A DNA stretch of 7,307 nucleotides from an uncultured bacterium (lineage in GTDB: Bacteria; Desulfobacterota; Desulfovibrionia; Desulfovibrionales; Desulfovibrionaceae), in assembly GCA_905215675.1 (NCBI GenBank), contig CAJMRA010000116.1:1-7307 (forward strand), read 5' to 3'. The stretch's first letter is position 1, and each line of letters opens with the position of its first letter. The translations under genes and the position numbers were made by a program. The notes under the pieces were generated by a model. The model saw nothing but the letters and a program-made list of their open reading frames with translations, made no database searches and had not been told where the DNA came from. This document shows, one piece after another, positions 1 through 6,437 of this stretch.

Positions 1-18
1 AAAACGCGGTTTTTCCGC
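1..18 (-). terminator. Possible intrinsic terminator of the efflux operon
   Basis: The minus strand reads GCGG-AAAAA-CCGC-G-TTTT from 18 down to the window edge: a 4-bp GC stem, A-rich loop and T-run. The same motif in copy 3 (7302-7283) continues to TTTTTT, so the run is probably longer outside the window. The short stem makes it weak alone, but two further hairpins in the repeat lie just before it. Confidence 0.4.
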
Positions 19-86
19 CCACTTTTGGCCGGGCGGCGCTGTGCCGCCGCCTCGCCTTTTGCCTTTTTCAAAGGCAAAGGGCCCTA
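1..86 (-). repeat. Dispersed structured repeat, copy 1 (3' side cut by window edge)
   Basis: Aligns without gaps to 6335-6420 in copy 2 over much of its length. The GC stem-loop block 29-54 is identical to 6363-6388. On the minus strand it starts at the TAG stop of the channel gene (86-84) and runs off the left window edge. It holds two hairpins. One has arms 55-66 and 70-81, loop TTC and a single T/G wobble. The other is a 7-bp GC stem within 32-51 with a 6-nt loop. It thus makes up the whole 3' untranslated region of the efflux operon visible here. It shows no coding potential on either strand. Confidence 0.75.
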
Positions 87-1610
87 CTTCGTCGGCGTCC
101 TGCTGCCGGCGTCACGCTGCGCCTGCATCAGTTCCTCGACGCCGCCGAAAACGCCGGGCTTCGCGTCCGGGTCCTGCCAGCCGCCGCCGAGCGCCATGCA
201 GACGCTCACCACGGCGTTGAGGCGATCCCGCAGGGCCGTGGCATATTCCAGTTCGGCGCTGAAAAGCTGCCGTTCGGCGTCCAGTACGGTCAGATAGTCG
301 GTATAGCCGTTGTCATATTGCAGGCGGGCTATTTCCACGGCGCGCCGCAGGCTCTGCACCTGCCGCAGCTGGCTCTCCACAATGGCGTTGGCCTCGCGCT
401 GACTGGTCAGGCTGGTACGCAGGTCCTGAAACGCCGTCTGGACGGCCTTCCGATAGGTGGCGACGGCCGCCTGCTTCTGCGCCTCGGCATCCTTGACGTT
501 GTACCAGGTACGGCCGAAGTCCAGCAGCGGAAGACTGCCGGTAACGCCGTAGCTCCAGGCCCCGGCAGGGCCGGAAAAGAGCTTGTAGGCTTCGGCGCTC
601 AGGGTGCCCAGCGCCCCCGTCAGGGAAATGGAGGGGAAGAACTCGGCGCGCGCCACGCCGATATTGGCGTTGTAGGCCATGATCAGGAACTCGGACGCCC
701 GCACGTCCGGGCGGCGCATCAGCAGCTCGGACGGCAGACCGGCAGGCAGTACCGGCGGCGCGGGCAGCGTTTCGATACGCGCCCCGCGCGGCATGGCTTC
801 CGTGATGATCTCCCTCGGGCTGCGTCCGACAAGGACCGCCAGGGCGGCTTCCGCCTGATCCACGGCCACGGCGCTGGTATGCAGCTGGGCGCGGGCCGTT
901 TCCACTTCCGCCCGGGCGCGCTGCCAGTCAAGTTCCGTGATGTCGCCCTGCTGATAGCGGCTGGTGTAGATATCAAAGGACGACTCGCGGCTCTTCAGGG
1001 TCCGGCGGGCCGTATCAAGCTGCGAATCCAGCGCCAGCAGCGAGAAATAGGCCTTGGCGGTCTCACCGGCCACGGTCAGGCGCAGGGCTTCATGGCCGAG
1101 TACCGTATTCATGAGCACGTCGGCCTGCATGCTGCGGATGTTGCGCAACTTGCCCCAGAGATCCAGCTCCCAGCTTGCGCTGGCCTGGAGCTGATAGTTC
1201 AGATAGGAACGCGACATGCCCCGGGCGGCAAAGGAGCCGGTGTTGGCCGTGGCCTCGGACGCGCCCTCGGCTCCGGCGGAGCCGCCGCCGCTGACGAGCG
1301 GCGCCAGATTGGCCGTGGCCACGCCCATCTGGGCGGCCACGGAATCAATATCGGCCAGGGACTTGGCCAGATCCTGATTCTTCTGCAACGCCTGTTCGAT
1401 GAGCACCGTCAGCACGGGATCATTGAAACGCTTCCACCAGTCGGTATGCAGGGGCACGGTACCGAGGTCCACCTTGCGCCATTGCGCGGGCATGTCCATC
1501 TCGGGCCGCTCGTACTTCGGCGCGAGGGAACAGGCCCCCAGCAAGAGACACAGGGAGGCGATCAGCGCCGCGCGCCATTTGGCGGTCATGGCCGCCCTCG
1601 TCAGCCTCAT
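84..1610 (-). CDS. Outer-membrane efflux channel lipoprotein, OprM/NodT (TolC) family
   Basis: Third gene of the efflux operon, 508 aa, close to the usual length of OprM-type channels (about 480-500). It should form the trimeric beta-barrel and periplasmic alpha-helical tunnel that carries substrates from the RND pump out of the cell. The N terminus is a lipoprotein signal with lipobox LGAC, lipidated Cys27, followed by SLAPKYERP, the typical OprM mature start. Family motifs seen: WELDLWGKLRN (147-157), LLMRRPDVRASE (296-307), ARAEFFPSISLTG (320-332), LPLLDFGR (360-367), and the internally repeated helix YDNGYTDYLTVLDAERQLF (432-450), ending near ALGGGW. The start ATG overlaps the pump stop codon as ATGA, with GAGGAGG at 1618-1624, 7 nt upstream. 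Met8 (ATG at 1587-1589) would give a more typical 19-residue signal and cannot be excluded. The stop TAG (84-86) is the first base triplet of repeat copy 1. Family assignment is very secure; the substrate is not known. Confidence 0.96.
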   Translation of the reverse strand: MRLTRAAMTAKWRAALIASLCLLLGACSLAPKYERPEMDMPAQWRKVDLGTVPLHTDWWKRFNDPVLTVLIEQALQKNQDLAKSLADIDSVAAQMGVATANLAPLVSGGGSAGAEGASEATANTGSFAARGMSRSYLNYQLQASASWELDLWGKLRNIRSMQADVLMNTVLGHEALRLTVAGETAKAYFSLLALDSQLDTARRTLKSRESSFDIYTSRYQQGDITELDWQRARAEVETARAQLHTSAVAVDQAEAALAVLVGRSPREIITEAMPRGARIETLPAPPVLPAGLPSELLMRRPDVRASEFLIMAYNANIGVARAEFFPSISLTGALGTLSAEAYKLFSGPAGAWSYGVTGSLPLLDFGRTWYNVKDAEAQKQAAVATYRKAVQTAFQDLRTSLTSQREANAIVESQLRQVQSLRRAVEIARLQYDNGYTDYLTVLDAERQLFSAELEYATALRDRLNAVVSVCMALGGGWQDPDAKPGVFGGVEELMQAQRDAGSRTPTK

Positions 1611-4600
1611 ATGTAATCCTCCTCGTCGTCAAAACGGCGCTTGCCCTCGTTGGGATCGCGCTTGCCTTGCAGCTTCAGGGAAATCGCCATGATGGTACGG
1701 AAGAAAAACGGCACAAACAAGGTCGCAATGCAGGTTGCGGCCAGCATGCCGCCCACCACGGCGGTACCGATGGCATGACGGCTGTTGGCGCCGGCCCCGG
1801 AACTGATGGCCAGCGGCACGCAGCCGAGAATGAAGGCAAGCGAAGTCATGACGATGGGGCGAAAACGCAGGCGGGCCGCATGCATGGCCGCCACGTCGAG
1901 ACTGCGGCCGCCGCGCCAGGCCTCGACCGCGAATTCCACGATCAGAATGGCGTTCTTGGCGGCCAGACCCACCAGCGTCACAAGCGCGACCTGAAAGTAC
2001 ACGTCATTGGACAGACCGCGCCCCCAGGTGGCGAGCAGCGCGCCGAACACGCCGAAGGGCACGGCCGTGAGCACGGCCAGCGGCAGCGACCAGCTTTCGT
2101 ACTGTGCCGCCAGAATCAGGAACACCATGACCAGCGCCAGCACAAAGATGATGGTCGTATCGGCGCTGGCCAGCTTTTCCTGCAGGGCGGAACCGACCCA
2201 GCCGAGGCTGTACCCGGAATCCAGCACCGCTGCGGCGGCCTGCTCCATTTCGTTCAGCGCCTGCCCGGAGGAATAGCCCGCCGCGGGCGACCCCATGATG
2301 TGCGCCGCCGGGAACACGTTGTAGCGTTCCACCGTCTGCGGCGCGGTACGCCGTTCCAGCGTCATCAGCGCCGCCAGCGGCACCATTTCGCCCTTGGAGG
2401 AGCGCACGAACACGTCGTGCAGGGACTCCACGTTCTGGCGATAGTCCATTTCAGACTGGAGCCGGACCTGGAAGGTTCGACCCAGATAGTTGAAGTCGTT
2501 CACGTAATAGGAACCGAAGGTGCCGCTCATGGCCGTAAAGACATCGCTGATGGCGATGCCCATATCCTTGCAGCGCTCGCGATCGAGATTGGCATAGAGC
2601 TGGGGCGACCCCGTCGAGAACAGGCTGCGGGCGGAACCGATGGCCGGATACTTGGGATTGCCCTGAGCGTCCCGGCTGGTGGCTTCGGCAATGACCTTGT
2701 TGGCCGTTTCCTCAAGTTCCTGCATGGAGCCGCCGCCGCGCTGCTGGATATAGCCTTCAAAGCCGCCGGTGGTACTCATGCCGCTGATGGGCGGCGGCGT
2801 AAAGCCCAGGGCCACGGCTTCCGGCTGCATCATGGTCAATGCCATGGCCTTGCCCAGCAGGGCGTCGGGCGACTGGGAAGGCAGGGGTCGCTGGCTCCAC
2901 GGCTTGAGCGAAGCGAAGAAGGTCGCATAGTTGCTCTTGACCGACAATGAGGTGATGTCGATGCCGTTGATGGTCATGACGGCGTCGATGGACGGATCGT
3001 CCTTCAGATGATCCACCAGCATGCCGGAAACGCTTTCCGTGCGGTTACGCGAGGCCCCGTCGTCAAGAATGGCCATGCCGAGGAAATAGCCCTGGTCCTC
3101 ATTGGGCACGAGCGCGCCCGGCACCACCTTGAACAGATACGCCGTCCCCCCCAGCATGAGCGCGAAGAGCGCCAGGGAAAGCAGCCCGTGATCCTTGATG
3201 AAGCGGACCGTACGCACGTAACGGTGCGTGGTCTTGCCGAACAGGTAGTTGAAGATCACAAAGGGTTTTGGCGTCTTGTAGGTATGGCTGTGCGGCTTGA
3301 GCAGCAGGGCGCACAACGCGGGCGTCAGCGTCAGGGCCACGATACCGGACAGCACCACCGACACCGAAATGGTGATGGCGAACTGCTTGTACATCTGCCC
3401 GGCCAGCCCGCCCATGAAGGAAACGGGAATGAACACGGCGCACAGCACCAGCACGATGGCGATGACCGGCCCGGTGACTTCGTTCATGGCCTTGGCCGTG
3501 GCTTCCTTGGGCGGCAGATGCTCCGTGGACATGATGCGCTCGACGTTTTCGAGCACGACGATGGCGTCGTCCACCACGATGCCGATGGCAAGCACCATGC
3601 CGAACAGGGTCAGGGTGTTGATGGTGTAGCCCAGCGCGTACATGCCCGCAAAGGTGCCGATGATGGATACCGGCACGGCAATGCAGGGAATGAGGGTGGC
3701 GCGCCAGCTCTGGAGGAAGACATACACCACGATGAACACGAGGATCATGGCTTCCACCAGCGTATGGATGACCTCGTTGATGGATTCCATGACGAAGTCG
3801 TTGGTATCCACCACGATCTTGTAGGCCACGCCTTCGGGGAAGTCCTTGGCCAGTTCCGCCAGACGCGCCTTGACGCGGTCGCCCGTGGCGATGGCGTTGG
3901 CGCCGGGAAGAAGATACACGGCCCCCATGCGGGAGCGCATGCCGTTCATTTCGGAGCTGACGCTGTAGTCCTCGCCGCCCAGCTCGATGCGCGCCACGTC
4001 CTTGAGACGCAGCATGGCGCTGTCGGAACCGGTGCGAACGATGATTTCGCCGAATTCCTCGGGCGTGGAAAAACGTCCCTGCGTGTCAATCTGCCACGTC
4101 AGTTTCGTGGTGTCCGGGGCGGGCGCGTCGCCCAGGCGACCGGGCGCGAACTGACTGTTCTGTTCGGCCACGGCGGCGGCCACTTCGCTCACGGTGATCC
4201 TGTACTTGGCCAGCTTGTCGGGCAGGAGCCAGACGCGCATGGCATAGTCCATGGTACCGAAAATGGAGCAGTCGCCCACGCCCTCGATGCGCTTGAGCTC
4301 GTCCACGACGTTGACCTGCATGTAGTTGTGCAGGAACACTTCGTCATAACGGCCGTCGGGCGAATAGAGACCGAACACCTGCAGCATGGACGGCGAACGC
4401 TTGACCACGCTCACGCCCATCTGGCGCACCGTGTCCGGCAGCTGGGTCTGCGCCAGGTTGACCTTGTTGTTGACGTTGACCAGCGCCATGTTGGGGTCCG
4501 TGCCCAGCGAAAAGGTCACGGTAATGGAGCCGGAGCCGGAACCGGAAGAGGCCGTGGACGTCATGTAGAGCATGTTTTCCACGCCGTTGATGTTCACTTC

Positions 4601-4810
4601 CAGCGGCGCAAGCACCGTCGAGGCGATGGTTTCCGCCGATGCGCCGGGATAGGTGGCCTGCACGTTGACCGTCGGCGGCACCAGTTCGGGATACTGGGCA
4701 ATGGGCAGGGCCTTCATGGCCAGCGCGCCGACCAGCGTAATCAGAATGGAAATGACCGCCGACAGCACGGGACGGCGGAGGAAGAAATTCGGTTTTGTGG
4801 ATGCGGCCAT
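1607..4810 (-). CDS. RND multidrug efflux transporter, HAE1 family (AcrB/MexB-like inner-membrane pump)
   Basis: A 1067-aa proton-driven pump; AcrB is 1049 aa, so this is full length. It should form a trimer in the inner membrane, capture substrates from the periplasm or outer leaflet and pass them to the channel. TM1 is at about 12-30, followed by a porter domain with the usual YPGASAETI segment (54-62). TM2-TM6 lie at about 345-500 and include the proton-relay acidic pair D414-D415 in GIVVDDAIVV. A second periplasmic half runs from about 560 to 880. TM8-TM12 span about 885-1045, with the relay lysine K952 in LAAKNAILIVEF and the conserved arginine R984 in FRPIVMTSLAF. The region matching the AcrB Phe switch loop reads NGIDITSLSVKSN (615-627), with Ile where AcrB has Phe and about two extra residues, closer to MexF-like pumps by my recollection. 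The acidic tail RRFDDEEDYI also encodes the ribosome binding site of the channel gene. The start has GAAGG 7 nt upstream and lies 3 nt after the adaptor stop. Confidence 0.98.
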   Translation of the reverse strand: MAASTKPNFFLRRPVLSAVISILITLVGALAMKALPIAQYPELVPPTVNVQATYPGASAETIASTVLAPLEVNINGVENMLYMTSTASSGSGSGSITVTFSLGTDPNMALVNVNNKVNLAQTQLPDTVRQMGVSVVKRSPSMLQVFGLYSPDGRYDEVFLHNYMQVNVVDELKRIEGVGDCSIFGTMDYAMRVWLLPDKLAKYRITVSEVAAAVAEQNSQFAPGRLGDAPAPDTTKLTWQIDTQGRFSTPEEFGEIIVRTGSDSAMLRLKDVARIELGGEDYSVSSEMNGMRSRMGAVYLLPGANAIATGDRVKARLAELAKDFPEGVAYKIVVDTNDFVMESINEVIHTLVEAMILVFIVVYVFLQSWRATLIPCIAVPVSIIGTFAGMYALGYTINTLTLFGMVLAIGIVVDDAIVVLENVERIMSTEHLPPKEATAKAMNEVTGPVIAIVLVLCAVFIPVSFMGGLAGQMYKQFAITISVSVVLSGIVALTLTPALCALLLKPHSHTYKTPKPFVIFNYLFGKTTHRYVRTVRFIKDHGLLSLALFALMLGGTAYLFKVVPGALVPNEDQGYFLGMAILDDGASRNRTESVSGMLVDHLKDDPSIDAVMTINGIDITSLSVKSNYATFFASLKPWSQRPLPSQSPDALLGKAMALTMMQPEAVALGFTPPPISGMSTTGGFEGYIQQRGGGSMQELEETANKVIAEATSRDAQGNPKYPAIGSARSLFSTGSPQLYANLDRERCKDMGIAISDVFTAMSGTFGSYYVNDFNYLGRTFQVRLQSEMDYRQNVESLHDVFVRSSKGEMVPLAALMTLERRTAPQTVERYNVFPAAHIMGSPAAGYSSGQALNEMEQAAAAVLDSGYSLGWVGSALQEKLASADTTIIFVLALVMVFLILAAQYESWSLPLAVLTAVPFGVFGALLATWGRGLSNDVYFQVALVTLVGLAAKNAILIVEFAVEAWRGGRSLDVAAMHAARLRFRPIVMTSLAFILGCVPLAISSGAGANSRHAIGTAVVGGMLAATCIATLFVPFFFRTIMAISLKLQGKRDPNEGKRRFDDEEDYI
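1618..1624 (-). promoter_or_regulatory. Ribosome binding site of the channel gene, inside the pump coding end
   Basis: GAGGAGG on the minus strand, 7 nt before the ATG at 1610-1608. It encodes part of the acidic DDEEDY tail of the pump and supports the ATGA-overlap start with translational coupling. Confidence 0.7.
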
Positions 4811-4813
4811 GGG

Positions 4814-5944
4814 CTAACCTTCTTTCTGTGCGGACTGCGTTTCGCCGGACTTGGCGGAAGGCAGTTCGCTCACCTTGGAGCCGGGGCGGGCCTTGAGCAG
4901 GCCGGTACTGACGATGCGCTCGCCGTCCTTGAGCCCCTCGTCCACAAGATAGCTCTCGCCGATGCTGTCGCTGATCTTCACGGCGCGCGGCGACACGATG
5001 TTCTTGGAATCCACCACCATGACGAACGTCCCCTTCTGGGTGATCATGACGGCGGACTGGGGAATGAGTATGGCGTCCGTCAGCACGTCGCCGTCCATAT
5101 AAATACGGACGTACTGGCCGGGCATGATTTCATTCTTGCTGTTGGCAAAGCTGGCGCGCGCCTTGATGACGCCCGTATCGGCCTGCACCTGGCTGTCGAT
5201 GAAGTTCACCTCGCCCGTGCCGTCATACATGCTGCCGTCCAGCAGGCGCAGACGCGCGCTGTAAATATTGTTTTCCGGGCGGCGCAGGCGACCGGCCAGT
5301 TCCAGCTGGCGACGGCGCATGTGGTTGGGGGCGGCAATGGAAAAGTCGATGTTCATGGGATCCGTCTGGTTCACATAGGTCAGCAGCGAATTCGGCGAAA
5401 CCAGATTGCCCACCGTGTAGTTTTCCTTGCTGCTGTACCCCGAAACCGGAGCCACCACCTGGCAGTAATCCAGATTGATTCTGGCTTCGCGCAGGGCCGC
5501 GCGGGCGCTGTCGTAGGCCGCGCGCGCGTTGTCCCGTTCCTTCTGGGAAACGGCGTTCTTTTCGTACAGCGGGCGTACGCGCTTCCATTCGCGGGTGGCG
5601 CTGTCGAGCTGCGCCTCGGCCTGCTGGACCAGCGCTTCATACTGATCGCGCTCGATCTGGAACAGCTGCTGGCCGGCCTTCACGAAACTGCCTTCCTCAT
5701 AAAGACGCTTTTCAATGATGCCCTGCACGCGGGCGCGCACCTCCACCGAACGCGAGCCCGAGGCCTGCGCCTGAAATTCGGCGGGCCAGGGCGTGTCCTG
5801 TGCCCTGACCGTAAAGATTCCCACGGGCAGGGCCGGAGTCCCCTGCTGTTTCTTATCATCGTCGCCGAAGCCCAGACAGGCCGTCAGAGACAGGCAGCTC
5901 GCAAGGATAAGGACTGTAAACAAAGGATGTTTTTTTCCAAGCAT
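4814..5944 (-). CDS. Efflux RND periplasmic adaptor lipoprotein (membrane fusion protein, AcrA/MexA family)
   Basis: First gene of the operon, 376 aa. It should bridge the RND pump and the outer-membrane channel in the periplasm. The reading frame is open upstream to a TTG at 5993-5995, but I chose ATG 5942-5944. This start has GGAGAG at 5950-5955 and gives a clean lipoprotein signal, MLGKKHPLFTVLILASCLSL, with lipobox LTAC and lipidated Cys23. The mature protein shows the family order. First comes a half lipoyl domain (about 67-97, VEVRARVQGII then EEGSFVKAGQ). An alpha-helical hairpin rich in Ala/Gln/Arg/Glu follows (about 97-160). The second lipoyl half is VVAPVSGYSSKENYTVGNLV (163-182). 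A beta-barrel domain (about 193-285) and a membrane-proximal domain complete it, the latter including GQYVRIYMDG, ILIPQSAVM and the LKDGERIVSTGL motif. The tail is a short, flexible Lys/Ser/Gln-rich stretch. A candidate promoter lies about 50 bp upstream. Family is very secure. Confidence 0.97.
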   Translation of the reverse strand: MLGKKHPLFTVLILASCLSLTACLGFGDDDKKQQGTPALPVGIFTVRAQDTPWPAEFQAQASGSRSVEVRARVQGIIEKRLYEEGSFVKAGQQLFQIERDQYEALVQQAEAQLDSATREWKRVRPLYEKNAVSQKERDNARAAYDSARAALREARINLDYCQVVAPVSGYSSKENYTVGNLVSPNSLLTYVNQTDPMNIDFSIAAPNHMRRRQLELAGRLRRPENNIYSARLRLLDGSMYDGTGEVNFIDSQVQADTGVIKARASFANSKNEIMPGQYVRIYMDGDVLTDAILIPQSAVMITQKGTFVMVVDSKNIVSPRAVKISDSIGESYLVDEGLKDGERIVSTGLLKARPGSKVSELPSAKSGETQSAQKEG

Positions 5945-5995
5945 GTATTCTCTCCACAAACGTGACGCTGAGCGTCCATGAAAGGGTGGCTGCAA

Positions 5996-6026
5996 ACTAT
6001 AAACATTAAGCCTTGTCGCCCGTCAA
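5996..6026 (-). promoter_or_regulatory. Candidate sigma70-type promoter of the efflux operon
   Basis: On the minus strand a good -35 hexamer TTGACG (6026-6021) is followed by TATAGT (6001-5996) at 19-nt spacing; the overlapping TTTATA at 17 nt is an alternative -10. Transcription would start near 5989, leaving a leader of about 45 nt before the adaptor ATG. The -35 is strong and the -10 or its spacing imperfect, as is usual for a regulated promoter. Read from sequence only; the start site is inferred. Confidence 0.5.
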
Positions 6027-6070
6027 GAAAGCCGCCGAACGGAGCCCGCAAAAGCCCCTCGCAAAAAAGC

Positions 6071-6129
6071 AAATAATTCCAAGTAGTTGCCATACCGTAT
6101 ATTTTTTCTGCAACTACTTGGAATTATTT
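6071..6129. terminator. Perfect 20-bp inverted repeat with T-tracts on both sides (bidirectional terminator or operator)
   Basis: Arms 6071-6090 and 6110-6129 are perfectly complementary over 20 bp, with a 19-nt spacer. On the minus strand the stem is followed after two bases by TTTTTT (6068-6063), so it could terminate transcripts from the unknown gene at 6435-7061. On the plus strand it is followed by T7-C-T7 (6137-6151). The stem is AT-rich and the loop large for a typical intrinsic terminator. Each arm also holds CAAGTAGTTG, itself an imperfect dyad, so the pair could instead be two binding sites for a dimeric regulator. The structure ends about 45 bp upstream of the candidate -35 of the efflux promoter. 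Both roles are inference; the repeat is seen directly. Confidence 0.55.
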
Positions 6130-6152
6130 ACAAAAATTTTTTTCTTTTTTTG

Positions 6153-6222
6153 CGGTCTTGCGGATGACCGGAAAGACCGGGCCGTTCGACGGGAAAAGCG
6201 CTCCGCTCCCGGCATCCGGGAG
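6153..6222. other. Two small GC hairpins in the intergenic region
   Basis: CTCCCGG (6206-6212) and CCGGGAG (6216-6222) form a perfect 7-bp stem with a 3-nt loop. CGGTCTT (6153-6159) and AAGACCG (6173-6179) form another 7-bp stem with a 13-nt loop. No T-run follows either on the minus strand. They lie between repeat copy 2 and the 20-bp inverted repeat, in a stretch with no coding signal. Their function is unknown and chance pairing in GC-rich DNA is possible. Confidence 0.3.
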
Positions 6223-6271
6223 GCCCCCTAGTCCGGCGCGACCTGCCGCCCCGGACCAGGGCGTGTCAACA

Positions 6272-6437
6272 CTAGAGCAATTTCAGTTTGAAACGCTGCG
6301 CGTTGCAAATCATACGGCCTGTCGTTTCGCGGAAAGAACGCGGTTTTCCTGCTCGCTTCGGGCCGGGCGGCGCTGTGCCGCCGCCTCGCATTTCATCTTT
6401 TTCAAAGTTGAAACGCCCTAAAAGGTGCAACGCTCTA
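6272..6437 (-). repeat. Dispersed structured repeat, copy 2 (apparently full length, 166 bp)
   Basis: Ends are inverted: TAGAGC at 6273-6278 pairs with GCTCTA at 6432-6437, and GCGTTGCA at 6300-6307 pairs with TGCAACGC at 6426-6433. Inside are a small hairpin TTTCA-gtt-TGAAA (6281-6293), a 25-bp stretch identical to copy 3 (6311-6335), the GC stem-loop shared with copy 1 (6366-6385) and a second stem (6391-6400 with 6404-6413). The minus-strand end TAG is the stop codon of the gene at 6435-7061. The terminator-like core of copies 1 and 3 is degraded here (its GC stem is disrupted). No open frame of substance; it resembles a small non-autonomous or REP/MITE-like element, but no transposase is present. 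Confidence 0.75.

Noticed and set aside
25..297. Short plus-strand frames starting AGRRCAAAS in copy 1 and the matching frame in copy 2 (6158-6421)
   Set aside because: The shared peptide is only the translation of the repeat; similarity is explained at DNA level by hairpins, and the frames diverge outside it.
318..1616. 432-residue plus-strand open frame opposite the channel gene, and a similar one at 1667-2950
   Set aside because: Same antisense artefact of high third-position GC; no ribosome binding site logic and no recognisable protein features.
3008..5965. 985-residue open frame on the plus strand opposite the pump and adaptor genes
   Set aside because: It runs antisense across the junction of two certain genes, is full of His, Gly, Gln, Arg and Asp as expected from the complement of GC-biased codons, and shows no domain. 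It is a shadow of the minus-strand genes.
5945..5995. Upstream TTG start that would lengthen the adaptor by 17 residues
   Set aside because: The extension would bury the lipoprotein signal, lacks a good binding site and overlaps the candidate promoter -10 region; ATG 5942-5944 has GGAGAG and a textbook signal.
6013..6231. 72-residue plus-strand frame across the AT-rich inverted repeat
   Set aside because: Low-complexity translation of T-tracts (a run of Phe) with no binding site; better explained as regulatory DNA.
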